Source of the DNA: Cymodocea nodosa
Lineage: Eukaryota > Streptophyta > Magnoliopsida > Alismatales > Cymodoceaceae
Direction: 5' to 3'
Assembly (NCBI GenBank): GCA_036874045.1
Contig: CM072345.1
Span: forward strand, 14,166,001-14,230,000
DNA length: 64,000 nt
The notes under the pieces were generated by a model. The model saw only the letters and a list, made by a program, of their open reading frames with translations, had not been told where the DNA came from and did not search any database. Made by a program: the position numbers and the translations under genes. Shown here one piece after another: positions 32,303 to 46,363 of this stretch (positions are counted from its first letter, which is position 1; every line of letters begins with the position of its first letter).

Positions 32303-35300
32303 TCACATACCAGTACCTGTGGAAGTATGGAGCCTGTTTAAATCGAACCAGATCCCTGAGGAGCTAACATGGGTCTAATGTGTTGCATCAAATTAGTACT
32401 CACCAATCACGACACTGCCTGCAGATGCTTGATTGGCTGCACGGTTGCTCCCAAAGTTCTGCCTATTTGACTCCCTTGCAATTCTCGAACCAAACTGCAA
32501 GGGATGCCGACGACAGAATGCAATTCCATGTCATTCACGGAATTAAATGTGGAAATATTATAAACTCATGATCTTAATAAATTTTACATTTCTTTACGAT
32601 GAAAGGTGAACAAACCAGTTGATAAATGCCTAGTTGTTCTACCATGTTGGACGAGTCCTTACCTTTTAGAAGAATTTTTACAAAATGTCGTTGCATCTTA
32701 TCATCTGATAAATTCTATTAAATGTTGGAATGAAAAATGAAGAGATGATAGATGATAGAGGATAAGGCACACCTGGATAGCTCTTTTTGGAAGAACAGCC
32801 GCTCCTTCTAAGCCAAGCAACTTAGCAACCTTCAGATAACACACAATTTTAGTGTGCTTGTGATAATCATGTCATTTTGAGTTAAACAAAAAGAGCCTTT
32901 GAATGGAAAAGACGTGTCACAACATGGATTTTTTTCATGTCTATTTATATAATCAATCAAAAAAATGAAATCCCAATATATGTTCTAATCCATCTAATGG
33001 CCATCGAACGTTGATTCAAATCTAGTAAATGTAAAAACCACCATTGTTCAAAACAACCTAATAGCCATCAAAAATTCATTTTACAATGATTGGAATATTT
33101 CTTTACCATAGATAAGTGAGCAATTTATTTGGTTAGAATTTACTCAAATCTGAAACCTTTAGACCAATGTGCTTAAACTATCAAGTCATGAAATATCTCT
33201 CACATGGGTAATCACTCCAACCATAAGGGCAAAAATGACACTAGGGGACTGTTTGAATGAATCTAAGGATTTAAACTATAGTTTTAAATCCATGGTTTTT
33301 TATTTTTCTTTCACATGATAAAACTATGTTTTTACAGATGTTGGTTGAAGCCACTGTTTTCTAAAAAAATGGTCTTTTCATAATGTTTGGAGGGAAATGT
33401 GGTTTCCAATAAAACATACCAGTTCAAAAAAAAACATAGCAGTATTTGAATGTTGTTTCTTTTCATTCTCAAATAAATATAATCATTTGTATATATCCAT
33501 TGATAGTATATTTATGTATATGTATGCGTAATTTAGTATCTCCTCAAGATATCATATATAGAGTAGGAAACAAAAATAAAAGGATGGCGGAAAACAAGAG
33601 TTTCTCACATGCAACTCCTAAAATATGTTTTCTTTTGAAAAAAGGTCTAACCTCTCTTTTCAAAATAGAGTTGAGTCAAAAATGTACTTTTAAAATATTC
33701 TTTTGTAAGCAACCAAATGACTAAATTATCTGAAAATGTGTTTTTGAAACTATATTTTTGAAAATAAAATGGCCAACCAGGCTTTTTTTAACTAAGAGTA
33801 GAATGATTCTCATTAATTTAATAAGGAACACTCGTTAAGGGAAAAACAAGACACACGTTAAGGGCAAAAACAAGTTAAAGCTGAAGTTTAAACAAGAAAA
33901 AAATTGCAAGTTAATCAGCACCATTTCCTATTCTCCTAAAACGAAATCTACATGAAAGGATCAGACGACCAGACAATTTTTTTCCAGACCAATTATATAA
34001 ATGGAATCAGCACAAATCAACAAAAAATAACAACAATCTGAACCATAATCTCACCATATGGAATCAGCCACATGAATCCTTTTCTTCCAAGTATTTTTAT
34101 CTATGTCAAATCTTCAATTAAATTACATGACTTTAAATCTTTTCTTATGATTAAAAATACCCATATCAGTAGGCAAAGACAATAAACAAAAACTAAAGAC
34201 ACAGCTAAAAATAAAACAAACCTCTCTTAGAATCTTCTTGTCACCTTTCCCAACAGGCTCATCAAGATTAGCAATTTCCCATAGAGGCATTTCTAATAAA
34301 GTATTAATTACATCTTCATCAAGAAATGGAAATCTCGCCTGCAATATGCAGACATTTCATAAACATAAAAGCATATATTGCAGCATTTAGGGATAAAAGA
34401 AAATGATTAAATCACTCTGGTAGTGACCTCCTTTCCATGATCTGAAATGCACCTATCATCTCTGCCTAAATTTCTTTTCCAAATTCTCTGCATGTCCAAT
34501 TTCATTTCTTTTTCCAAAGAAGTCCAACTAATTTTAAAATGATATGGTCAATAAAGGTAAAATATCAAATTCAATGAAAACGCAATATTATGAGCAAACA
34601 GCAAAATATGAAATAGTTTCTGTAGTTGTCTACATGATTTTTTAATCTTAAAAAAAGAATCTAATTATATAAAATTTAATTTACAATATAATATATTAAA
34701 TATTAAAGTTTCATCCTAATCTAAGTTATATCTATTATTATTGTTGTTGTTTCATCAAAAATTTAATAACTGAAATTTAATAAAATGTTTTGAATCTTAA
34801 ATTATTAGATCAATGATTAATAATCTTGAATTAAATGAAATTTCTCTATGTATTACAACAACCCACACCATAATTCCACCATGTAAGGTTGGCTACATGA
34901 ATTCTTTTCTTCAATATATTTTTATCTATGATCAAATCTTCAATTATATTATATAAATTTAAATCTTTTCTCGTAATTCCTAACTAAATAGTTTAGAGTT
35001 ATGCACTTATAGGTATCTAATAACAAAAACTACATGATTATTTTTTTCATCCCATGTACTTATTTGTAGAAGCTGAAAAACAAGAGTTCCTAGTTCATTA
35101 ATAAAAATAAAAGATGAGAAGTTAGACAAGAATGCCCTTCATGGTAGGACCAAACGGGTGATAAGAAAAGCATGAGAAGGGTTCAAATTCCCGTCTTTAT
35201 CATTACTTAAATTTGATGGACAGTTTATGTGAAATTCTTTGCCCCACATTGTCAGGCATGACATATAAACGTAACTTGTTGAGACACTGCCTCAGCCTCA

Positions 35301-38300
35301 ACTTGGAAATGTTGAGGTAGGAGATTCCAAAAGAAAGGGTTGTCTTTCCAAGGGCAAAGCAAACAAATGGAAGTTTAGCAAGGTACCATAAAGATGTCAA
35401 TGTTACCAACTTACCATAGGCACCTGGCTACAGAGGCTAGGTGCCTTAGGTGTCATGAAATGGAGTTTTTCCTTTATTATTTAAATAAAATAATATAACC
35501 ACATAAGTTATTGAACTTAAACAATATTAAGTACTCACTACAAATATTTGGAAACATAAAAAATATCACGAGCCCTAAGCATGGACTACTATCAAAAAGT
35601 AACATGGACATCAAATGTGCTCTACGTGCTTAATCCAACAAACCAATTGTGCAAGATGCTTTAGCCCAAGAATGTGTTGGCCCGCCTTGATACCATGGAG
35701 ACAATTGGCAATGAATAATTAGCAATACGATCAATACAAATCACTGGAAAAAAATCCACCCGATTTTCAGGCAGCAGATGACATATATCCAGTAAGCAGC
35801 ATTCTTAGCCCAGAACTAGGTAGTTTCTTGCATGATTGCTAATTCCTATCAGGCTTTGACTTGTATACTGCAGTGTATGCCTGTTGACGTAGAATTCAAC
35901 CACCTAATAGTTTGCTTCATGAACTCAATAAAGGGATATTAGGATGACAGTATGACATGACTAATTGGTCTCATATTCCTTGTGTGGGCCACTTGTCTCC
36001 ATAAAAAGAAATCAGATCATTTCAAAAAATGTGTTCGGAACAGTGTTAGCCTATAATCCTGATCCTAAATTTGAGCATTAAGTCAATCTTTTTATCCAAT
36101 ATTACAGTTCTGTGAGGATGCCTGTCAGGTTCTTAATTGCACTGATAGAATAGGAACATTCTTATTGGATTGCTATTTTAACAAAAAAATTTGAGTGCCT
36201 AATCATGCTGTAGACTCCCTGTATAAAATGCATCAAGGGTTCCACAAATGGACAACAATTGATCAGGCAAGATGAGAAAACATGGTAAAATTGGCTGTTA
36301 AACCACTACCTGCCAGATTTATAGCTCGTTCTATGTCTACCATAGCCAGCACATTGCTCATCTGCACCAGACCCAACAAGCAGAATCCTAGCAGTTGATT
36401 TGTATTGATGACAACAGTTGTCCGTCTCCAAATCTATAAAACCTTCCCCACGAGCAGCCAGCCATAAAGCTATCCCAATATTTAGATCCTATAAGGATTG
36501 GCTCAATGAGATTCTTCCATCAACAAGGAGGATGATAGAAGCAAGGAATCATCACTAATAGTACATTATGTAAATAACGTCAGAGTAAAATATTTTTTTA
36601 TTTTTTGCTGAACAGCACAATTAATCTCAGAAGAAAACCAATTCTTCCAATAATTGAAAGAAAAAATCAGCAACATAATAAGCAAGATTTTTAATCTTTC
36701 TTATTAGCTTGTAGGAATTTTATGTGTTCATCTACACACTCTAAAAAATTAGCATATAAAATATACCTTTTCATGTAATTCTGTTATTCCTTTTTTTTCA
36801 TGATTCATAGTGATAGTAATAAGCAAGGCATTTAAGCTTTATTGTGAACTTGCAAGAAGTTTGTGTTCCTTACAAATAAAGGCTTACCTTACACTTAAAA
36901 AATTAGCATATACAATATACTTTTCCAGTAATGCCACCATTATTTTTTTTAATGATTCAAACTGTGCATTTACTTTAAGTAAAAAGGAGCATTACCATGT
37001 AGGTCTTTGCAGGATGTATGAGTGTCATTAAATGCTTAACTTCTAATGCCAAATTGGATAATTCTGCATCAATCTGTACAAGTTGCCACCTGTAAGGATC
37101 ACCTTCCAGTTATGTCAGTAGATCACGAAGATCCAACAGCAGAGAAATGGCAGTATCCAGCAGATAAAAAGTGCAATAGATGTATGCATGCATAGAAGTT
37201 TAAATATATAACAAATAGGAATCCATTTGGAGCATGACAAAAGATGCATGCTGGCATTTGAAGGTATTATTCCATGTATTGGAGATTCATTTTGAGTGAT
37301 GGTGACCATAGTATCTACACAAACAAAAGGTCCCACCAAAATCTTGGATAGCATGCCACAAAGAAGCAAGGCATTTTATCTCGCTTTTGAACAAAGAAAT
37401 GGGAAAAAATTCCAATTTTGAAAGCACTTCTGTTATTCTAGCAAATCAAATTCCATCAGTCTAATTTGAGAGTCCATGTATCATTATTATATTTGTCCTC
37501 AAAAACCAATAGATGGTACTTACTTTTTTGGAAAGGGTAGGGTGATGATGGCATTGAATTAATGGTACCATCAAACCATTTCTTACGTTCATTTGTAGCC
37601 ACATATGAGTTGACAGTCAATGGTTAACCTATCGGGTTCTTGAATAAAGGGTGACTTCATTCTTTATCCTGCCATCCAGTTAGGAATGGAGAAATAGACA
37701 ATACTTCATAGGAGAATAAAGGTCAACATGCATAAAGCTTATGAATACAATGAATGAGAAGATCAATTTGATATCGTGGGCAACACTATATTATTGAGAT
37801 TAGTCATTGAAAAGAAAAGGTGCAAAGAGAACATAACCATGAACACATAGGAAAACAAAACTATTGCACGCCTAGAATTCTGGTTATGTGACACTTTTAC
37901 ACCCTTTCTATAGGCATAAAACTGCAAAATACCTATTAATGGTGCAAGTAAAAGCCACTGTTTCAATAAGCAAGAAAAAACAACTTATTCTGAACCTATT
38001 GATGTCATTTATATAATTTTTTACTGGCACCATTTTATTTTACATTTATACAGCATTTGAACATTGACTTTAAATTAGCTGTTCAAATGGAATTCAACAA
38101 TTTAAACAGCCATTTTTAGTCAAAGATGGCCTCTTGTTATATTAGCCAAATGCCAATTTCTTTACACTGACTTAATTTTGTCATCTAGGTTTTTGATTGT
38201 TTACTCATACTTGCTATCCATACTGTTATTTAATTTGTAAACAAATGAGTGCACAAATCTCCTAACAATTTCTTATGGTTGCATAGGAATATTTAGTTAA

Positions 38301-41300
38301 TTAGTTATGTTTTTCTTTAATTTTTCAGCAACAGAGGCAATTTACTTCATCGATCAATTTAAATTAAATTACTCAAGGTTGAATTTTAACTACAAACTTG
38401 TGTTAAAAATAAACTACAAGTATTCTAGTCATGCTTATTGAACTCAACTCAATGTGTTTCACTGAAAAATTGCATGTTAAGATTGTTTGATGAATATTAT
38501 TGAGTGGATGAATGTCACTTATTTATTTTATTTTATTTTTATCTACACCCTTTTAGACATTCATTTAAAAAATATAAAAACTCATTCATGCAGACGTCAT
38601 TCCCTATTTTTTGAAACATTTGGGAAAAAATAAATAATTATGCAAACCAAATTGCCTGCAATCATACCAAATTCAAACTGTTATAGGATGATTATCGCAT
38701 CATATATAAGTGCACTGCTAGAAGGGTATACCTTCTAGATGGAGACATTCTTTGGAGTTCCTTTAACCCTGCCTTGGCAGAGATTCTGTCAGGAGCATTA
38801 ACACCATCGAAGCTAACATTTAAAAGATCAATTGCATCTGTCATTATTTAAATGCTCTTGTCAGCATTTAAACGTGTAAAAAATGAAACATGTGAATTGA
38901 GGGCTATACCCTAATTTTTTAGAAAAAAAGAATACAAGGTGATTATTAATGATGCCATCTTAGATTGACGGTTTTAACTTTTATATGATTATGAATTAAT
39001 CATGTTTGATATTTATTAGTTACCTTTTCAACAATTGCATTCGAAGGGTGCACCTTGACACAATGGTAGGATTATTTTGTTGTAACCTAAAGATGAAGAT
39101 CATAGATTCAACTATTAACAAACATCTCTATTGTGGAGATAAGATTGTGTAGAATTAGATCCTCTCCATACCTTATATTGATGGAAGCCTTGTGCATTAG
39201 ATTTATATCTCATTTAAGCAAATACATATTACATTGAAAACATCAAACTTTGTATGCCGAAGCTCACCAATGGCAAATTCTAGGATAAAATCTATGAACA
39301 TGTTATTGCATGCATCTTCCAATACATACATGAATTTAGCAAGAGATCAAGACCCATCTTGCTCAAACAATTCTTGTTTGATATGTTTTAAGTTCTAACG
39401 CATAGAGTATTGTATCCTAGTAAAAAGGGGACCCCTCACCTTGATTGGTTTCAACTACTTGAGACCTATTAAGCAACCCTCCTGTCTGGTTTCACCTAAT
39501 AGTTTGAAGATACAACACGATTCACATTGATGGCTACAGGTCCAACAATCTATACAGAGCATACCTAACAACCTAAGTCTATCCATAGTTATTAGCATTT
39601 AGGCACCAAAGCACTTTTTCAGTAGCACTCATTCCCTTTTGGATTTAATCAGATCTTTGTTTAATTTGACTACGGATCCAGCAAAAATCCAACATTATTT
39701 AAGTAATTTTTTAGGGTTTTTAACCCTAAACCACCAAAAATAAATAAATTATACATATAAATTAATCTAGAACACACACGTAAAATTATAGTCACACCCT
39801 CTTGTACAAAGGAGATGTCCATTATTTTGTAAAGGAGATGGAGATCGTGGTTAAATGCAATCAATCATCCTGTCACGCACATATACACACTCTTTGGAAA
39901 AATATATCTATTAATATGGCCACCTAAGAAACCACGTCTGGTGCCTCAATAACCTTTTCCATCTGCCAAGCAAACCTAGCATAGAAACTTTTGTTCCAAA
40001 CCATCAGTATGCCCCCTAATGCTTCTTTGCCTCCTCTCTCTCTCTAATTTATGCATCCCCTCGTGTATCTAAAGGGTTCCCACTTGGGAAAATGTCACCT
40101 TTCGCCCCCTCCTCTCTTGATGCCACCACCCCTCACCATTGTTATCTCCATCATCATTGTAAGAGAAGTGGAGGAAAAAAGAGAGCAAAGAAGAAGAGAT
40201 GGCTGTTACAAAAGATATGAGTCTAAGGAAATGATTATCCTCTTTTGATCCAAACCAACCATGATGGTACAATGTACATCTCTATTTAGGTGGTCACCAT
40301 GAAACATACCCACAAGGAAAAGCAATCTGACTGTATATTTCTTTTTCAACATAATGTCCTGTTTCCATATGTTTCATGGTTAAAATAGATAAAAGTAATT
40401 TATAGGAAAAATCCTATCCTCTCTCAGCATGCATAGAATACAGTTTTCAGCTAGCATATCAGGTACACCCATACGAACAAGACCAAAATGTTTGCTATAA
40501 AGTATAAAGAGCAGGTTAACTTACACATAGAGTTCAAGCATTCATTAACCAATGCAGCCATTATCATAGAATCTAGTCCTCCAGAGAAGAGTATTGCAAC
40601 TGGAGCAGGTTCTACTTTTCCAGCAGCCTGCAACTACAATAAATACTCGTGAACAAATTATCAAACATGCTAAGAAGATTTTTACTTGCTAACTAAAGAT
40701 TCATAAAATTAATGTCCACCCTATTCTAAATTGCTATGTACCTGCTTGAAGAAAAATGAAAAATGACCATGAAAAGACATAGGCTGTTTTAGACTTGCTC
40801 ATCAAACTGCAACTTTTGTTAAAAAACAATTTTCCAGAAAATAAAACAGTTCCAAAAAGGTTTTCTTTCTTTTTCCATTTGAAAAAAATATGATTTTTAT
40901 CTGAAAATCTGTTAGATACATGCACCATGTAGCTTTTGGAAAAAACTAACTTTTTCACAGTAAGCTGCAAACCAAAGTGCAATCCCAAACACAGCACTAC
41001 GCAATCACATCTTTGTGAAATTTCCCTCCTAATCAATCTTATTCCAGAACCAATTGCATCCAATCTTTGTCTCCATGGCCTCAAATTATACTTTAATATT
41101 TGCATGACACCCTTGTTTCTTTACGGTACAAGCCAGTGCCAAAATGATACCAGCTGGACCCAGATCAAATCTATCCAATATAACCGTCTCTACATGATCC
41201 CAACCATCCCAAATCATCACCATCACATCATCACCTATTTAATGCTTCCACTTCCACTCTGTCTCCGTTTAAAAGATGAGTTGAATAGTTGAAAAAATGA

Positions 41301-44300
41301 ATAATTGACTACATGTACACATTGGATCAATAATCTGGATTTGACTATCAATGGTTGTAAGCAATTGCTGTTGCTGAAATGTGGGTGAACCGTACTCAAA
41401 TATTTTTCCTATGCAGAGAAATATCGGCACATCAACCAGTCATGCATCCACCACATACAAGCAATTTGGGTTTCCTATTTTTTGAAACCAGATAGGATGA
41501 TTCTCATTAATTGATCAGGTTCCCTAAAATATCAAACACTAAAAACTGGATGCAAGATACTAGGTTGAGCAGATATGACATTTTCCTTACCAACCCCCTA
41601 GAAATGTCATAACCATACCCAATGCACCATGAACTAGATTCTCCATACCCACTCCAGGCATGCCAAGGTAAACAGGTATCCATACTTCTAAATTTCTGAT
41701 ATAGCCTTCAATATTGTGCATCTCCCAGTGAGGAGTGGATGGAGTGCCTCTTTTCAGTTGGGATCATGTGACTCATTTCACTGTGTGAACTCTATCCTTC
41801 TTGCTCACCTACCTAGCACTGCTTCAGTTTGGCTTTTTGTCAGATTAAGGAAATGCACATTGTGTTGGTTGTCTAGCTGACTTACAAGCCTACTTATGAT
41901 AACTCAGCACCGAAGTTTTGATGAGACTTTTTTTGGTCACACAAGACCATAAGCTTTCTTTGCCTATTTTCCCTTGAATCGGTACGCCCTTCCCAGCTAG
42001 CCACTCAGTCTTGCATGTTGATTAGTGACCTATTTATGAATCATGATTCTTATTGGTTCTTTTGGTGCATAGGCATATTGCAAAATTTCTGATATAGACA
42101 TCAATTTTTTCACAACAAAAACTACAATCAATACCTTAATCTTATGATGTGGGGTCAGCCACATGAATTCTTTCCTTCAATTTATTTCCATCCATCAAAT
42201 ATTTTTACAAAATATAACAACAATCAATGTCTTAAGCTCCTTACGTAAGGTCAACGGTACATGCTCGTATTCAATTGGTGAGTTTGCTGTCAACCTAAAA
42301 ATATTTTTACAAGAAAAATAATTTAGCATTTTATATAAAATATTGTAGAAAATAAATAATGCTTTTCAAATAAAAATAACAACAATAAATAGGCAAAATC
42401 ATTAAAAAACCCACCTCAATATTGTTGAAATACTCTGGTGGGTAACAAGAAATCATGTGTTTCTTCCTAAAATTTGCACACACTAGCAATATTGGCAAAG
42501 AAAAGCTTGTCGCACATTTGTCCAAAAAATTATAGAACATTTTACATGTCAATATTTGTGTACGAATTTTGTCCTACACCCATACAGTGATGCAAGTACC
42601 TATATCATAAGGTTTTTCATCCCTTAATTTCTCCATAAGATTAAGTAACGGTTCAAGTTCCATTGATACACCAATATCATACTTTTCATCTATTTCCTCT
42701 AGGTCCTCATGCTAAGCAAAAACTCAGGATATTGCAATACTGCAACTAAACTGAACTCTTGACAGGAGAGTTTCTTCTTGCTTTAAATTTTTATATCTGA
42801 TGGGACCAGAAATGCCTCAAATCACAGAAGGCAAAATGAAGCAAAGACACAGTAAAAAAAAAGCACCACAGTGGAAACTGGCAGATAACATGGGACATTT
42901 TTTAGCAATAAAACTTGGTGATTGGCATCTATGAAAAAGAATATCATGTACATTGAATTGTAAAAGTATATACGGCTTGAGCAAGCATCAAATATTTTTC
43001 CTAAGCCAGTAACTGATAGGAACTCAGACCTGGAAATTTGAACATGAAATAGTTCTGTGCATCACAGATCCTCTCAAAGCCATAAGAACCTTATGAGCTA
43101 ATTGATTATCCCGTGCATCCAGTAATACCTATTGGGTGCATTACCATCATGTTATCTCATGATAAAAAAGGCCTGAAATCACCAAATATATAGAGCTATA
43201 CCTTTTCCATGGAACAAGTCAGGATTGATTCTTTAGAAGAATTGTGTCCATCTTCTGCATGAAAAGTTGATATTATTCCAACATATTCACCAAGTCCACT
43301 TAGTTTAAAGGGTATCTTGTCTGAATTAGATGAAGACATACCCTTCATTGCTGTATGAGAATGTGTTCGGCCCCCCATCTTACAGCTGGGCACCACATGT
43401 GTTCTATCCCATTGTATTAGTTTCTTGAGCAAAGGATCAGTCCATTCATGCTTCCTTACTGTATGAAACAAATTTTGCATGGCATTCTTCGAATTGGATT
43501 TCAAAGCTCCTAAATGTATACTGTAAATCCCACAGGGAAGTTCATCCCAATAACAGATGTGATCCATCATATCCAGTCCATCAACATGTTTGATAGGCTC
43601 AAAGTTGTTACTTGAAGGGGATCCTGGACACATCATGAAAGGTTACATCATGCATTTGTAGGGCATGAGAGCTAATATGGATATGCTGGCCTTTCCACAT
43701 TTTTCTAGTAAGTGGAAATACATTTGTGTTGATAGAAAATTCACATGTAAAAAAAGAGAAAAAAATCAATACATATTTCCAGAAAAAGAGAACAGACAAA
43801 AGAATTAAAATTACAATAGAAATAGCTTTGAACTGGAACTTTGAAATATAAAATGCATTAAGAGCAAATCTTTTGAAGGGATCCTGAGTCTAGATTCTAT
43901 AGATTTCAAAATTCCTTGACAGAATGATTTTTTTTCATCTTCTCTGTGGTAAATAGTCTTTGAGGGAATTAGAGAGGTTCCAATATAATGAAAACATGTG
44001 TGCATATGCAAGTTAAAATTATTTCATTAAAAACATTTCTGATTTTAATCAATATGGAGCAAACTTCCCATAAACAAATAAAAATTGTTATATTCAAAAA
44101 GAGTCAGCCAATCCAAATATGCATTTGACATTAAATTTGGTTCTACTTATTAATGTCTGGGTAGTTACCAAGAGTATTCACCTCATAAGGAGGTGACACG
44201 GAAGACAATATAAAGTTTGGCTCATCAGTTGTTGGCCAATGTACAAGAAGGCTTCGTCTCCCAAATGCATCTCGTCCAAACCACAATGTTCTTGACTTTT

Positions 44301-46363
44301 CCTGTGAGCCAAAAACAAATGGAGAAGATCCATGGGCTAAAGAAGATTTTAGTCTACATATTAATTATGATAAGACAATAAAATCAATGAAAAAGGTACC
44401 TGCCAATAAGCCAAAGCCCATGGACCTCTTATTGCAGAAAGAATATCAGGTACAAGTATCTCTCGGTTGGAGATACAGTCACAATCTTTTTGATGCAAGT
44501 GGCAATTGCATGGATGACAACCCTCCAGAGCATTCAAAAGAGCTTCACCATCATTTTTATGGATATCAACATGAATACCCCCAAATATTTCACCTTTAAA
44601 TGGAATGCCCATGAGTAAGTAACAAATGATGCCAGTATATTACAGTAGGAAAAGAGAAACTGTCAGGTATTAGTAGAAAATTACATTCCTATTGTACTAG
44701 TTTACTAGTGATCATTCTTTGATGAAATTTATTTCATTAAAAATACTATACTTGACTGGAATAAGTAACAATTCTGTGTTATAACTTAAAGGGTACTTAG
44801 GGAGACCCAACACATGAATGGTCCTATAAAAGAATGTGTCACAGATGATAAGGATCGAAATATTCCAAATATATGTGATCAACTGTCATACTGTTCTTAG
44901 AGGTTGTAAGTTGTAACCTACCAATACATGAAATGAATTAATTAATTAAGTAACAAAACATTTAATGCTTTCATGTCACACATAAAATGGCTAGATGTTT
45001 TCCATTGCTGCATGTAAAAAAAGGAGTACCATTGAAGATTAAAATATTTGCAGATGCATCTACTAAAGGTTGTGCGATGGGATTTATTCCTCTAAGCTGC
45101 AATGTTGCACCAATGAAATGTAGTTCCATGGCATACTCCTGTTGGTTGGCTACGTTGTCCTCTGGGAAAACAGCCTGAAGCAATTAAGTAAGCACTCTAT
45201 TTTTCTCAAGTAAAATAAACATAAATGTTTAATTCTATCATTGGGATCACTGGTGATAGAGGACATTGATTTACGTATTTGAAGTCCATCTGAAGAACAA
45301 ATGGATGTTGGATGACACTTGTTTAGGCCAGCACAACTGAATGATTCTACACTGGGACTTGACAATTCATCATCTTCCTTGGTGATACTGGAACATTTCA
45401 AGTTAATAAGAACTTTTTTTCTACCCAATGAATCAGGACCACGTCTTTGCAAAACTGCATCTAGATCATCCACAGAAAAAGGCAGCTTCTGCACTTGTGT
45501 CTGAACAACAAAAAAACAATGCCTTAAATCCCCATACATGTGGCACCTATTTCAAAAACAAGCTAACAAGATCAACAGATGATTGATACATAGAGACAGT
45601 CCCCTGACAAATAGAATGCTTGATAAATTCTGACTCCCAGCCTTTAAAATTAAGTTTTTGTTTGTTTAACATTACGGGGAACTTAAATTATAGGATTATA
45701 GTGATTTGATAATTATTTTAAACAAACAATAATGAAATAATAGATTACAGTGAAATTCGAGTAGGTTACATGTGGCAACTCATAATTTTAAAATGCATAA
45801 TCTCATAATCCACTAATTCATCTGATTATTAGATTGTTGCTAGTATTATTAGTTTTTGTTCCCATGATTGAATGTGCATAATCTCAACTAAACATGATAT
45901 TCTACAGTGAATCTAAGTGCTTCAAAATCAAATCAATTTTAGTCACTTCATTAAATGCACATTATCTTCATTGTTAGACTCCTAATAATCCAAACCAAAC
46001 AAAGCCTTAGTATCCATAAACCGACTGAAGTAGATAAAACTAACAACGTAGTGATCACCAACGTAAACTCCATATTATACTACTCAATGGGGAAAAAAAA
46101 ATACAGAGTTCTAATCCTTTCGCCTGCGAGGGCCAAAAATGGCAAGCATCGCACCGTTCTGATTGCAGAGATTAATGAACGGGACGATGCCAAGCAAATG
46201 CAAACTACACATGAAAGCAAGAAGACGAGTGAAATCGTACGGGAAAGTAAAATGAAACAAAAAAAAGACGCACACGATGCGGTTGAGGGGATGAGGGACC
46301 TCCATCATTGGAATCAGATGGAGCAATGGGAACACCGTATAGCATGACGGCGATACCGCACAT
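32303..46363 (-). CDS. ASNSD1: ASNSD1-type protein: N-terminal glutamine amidotransferase + asparagine-synthetase-like domain
   Basis: Sixteen phase-compatible exons give about 718 residues: 46274-46363, 45275-45500, 45030-45161, 44400-44593, 44169-44301, 43202-43623, 43030-43128, 40525-40627, 38732-38837, 36996-37089, 36310-36488, 34428-34527, 34222-34338, 32773-32829, 32404-32494, 32303-32316. The protein starts MCGIAV, with the Cys2 nucleophile of class II amidotransferases. The amidotransferase half includes RRGPDSLG, LHFIGATLQLRG, GEIFGG and WFGRDAFGRRSLL. The C-terminal half has the ATP-pyrophosphatase P-loop SGGLDS (about 447-452), LLNVSFDG, ARGEGF and GSGADEQCAGYGRHR, then FPFLDEDV, VGKGDKKILRE and LPKRAIQFGSRIA. 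The family is distinct from true asparagine synthetase and its biochemical role is not established. The last 14-base exon is uncertain; without that splice the frame stops at 32393-32395. An extra exon may exist at 42586-42711. Confidence 0.92.
34029..34155 (-). mobile_element. Au-SINE-like copy in an ASNSD1 intron
   Basis: Plus strand: AACAACAATC, CATAATCTCACC, GGAATCAGCCACATGAATCC, then ATCTATGTCAAATCTTC and TTACATGACTTTAAATCTTTTCT. This resembles the reverse complement of an Au SINE tail (...GTAGCCGACCCCAC...GTTGTTGTTG). Confidence 0.55.
34853..34995 (-). mobile_element. Au-SINE-like copy in an ASNSD1 intron
   Basis: Same order of blocks as the 34029 copy (ACAACAACCCACACCATAAT, GGTTGGCTACATGAATTC, ATCTATGATCAAATCTTCAA, CTCGTAATTCCTAACTAA), about 830 bp away and in the same orientation. 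Confidence 0.55.
42112..42290 (-). mobile_element. Two partial Au-SINE-like copies in tandem
   Basis: A first piece (42112-42200) has ACAACAAAAACTACAATCAA, CTTATGATGTGGGGTCAGCC and ACATGAATTCTTTCCTTCAA. A second AACAACAATCAATG..CTTAAG..TAAGGTCAACGGTACATG start follows at about 42205. Both are truncated. Confidence 0.45.
42586..42711 (-). CDS. Possible additional/alternative ASNSD1 exon
   Basis: Inside the intron between the 43030-43128 and 40525-40627 exons, a pyrimidine-rich acceptor (GCTTAG) precedes 42 open codons with protein-like composition (HEDLEEIDEKYDIGV, MELEPLLNLMEKLRDEKPYD). A phase-0 donor (ACT|GTATGG) would keep the frame; a better-looking donor (ATAG|GTACTT at 42598-42599) would break it. 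I do not recall this segment in the family. It may be a cassette exon or an exonized fragment. Confidence 0.4.

Noticed and set aside
35660-35700. Copia-like primer-binding motif (CTTGATACCATGG)
   Set aside because: No LTR pair, target duplication or coding remnants surround it; probably chance or an unrecognizable relic.
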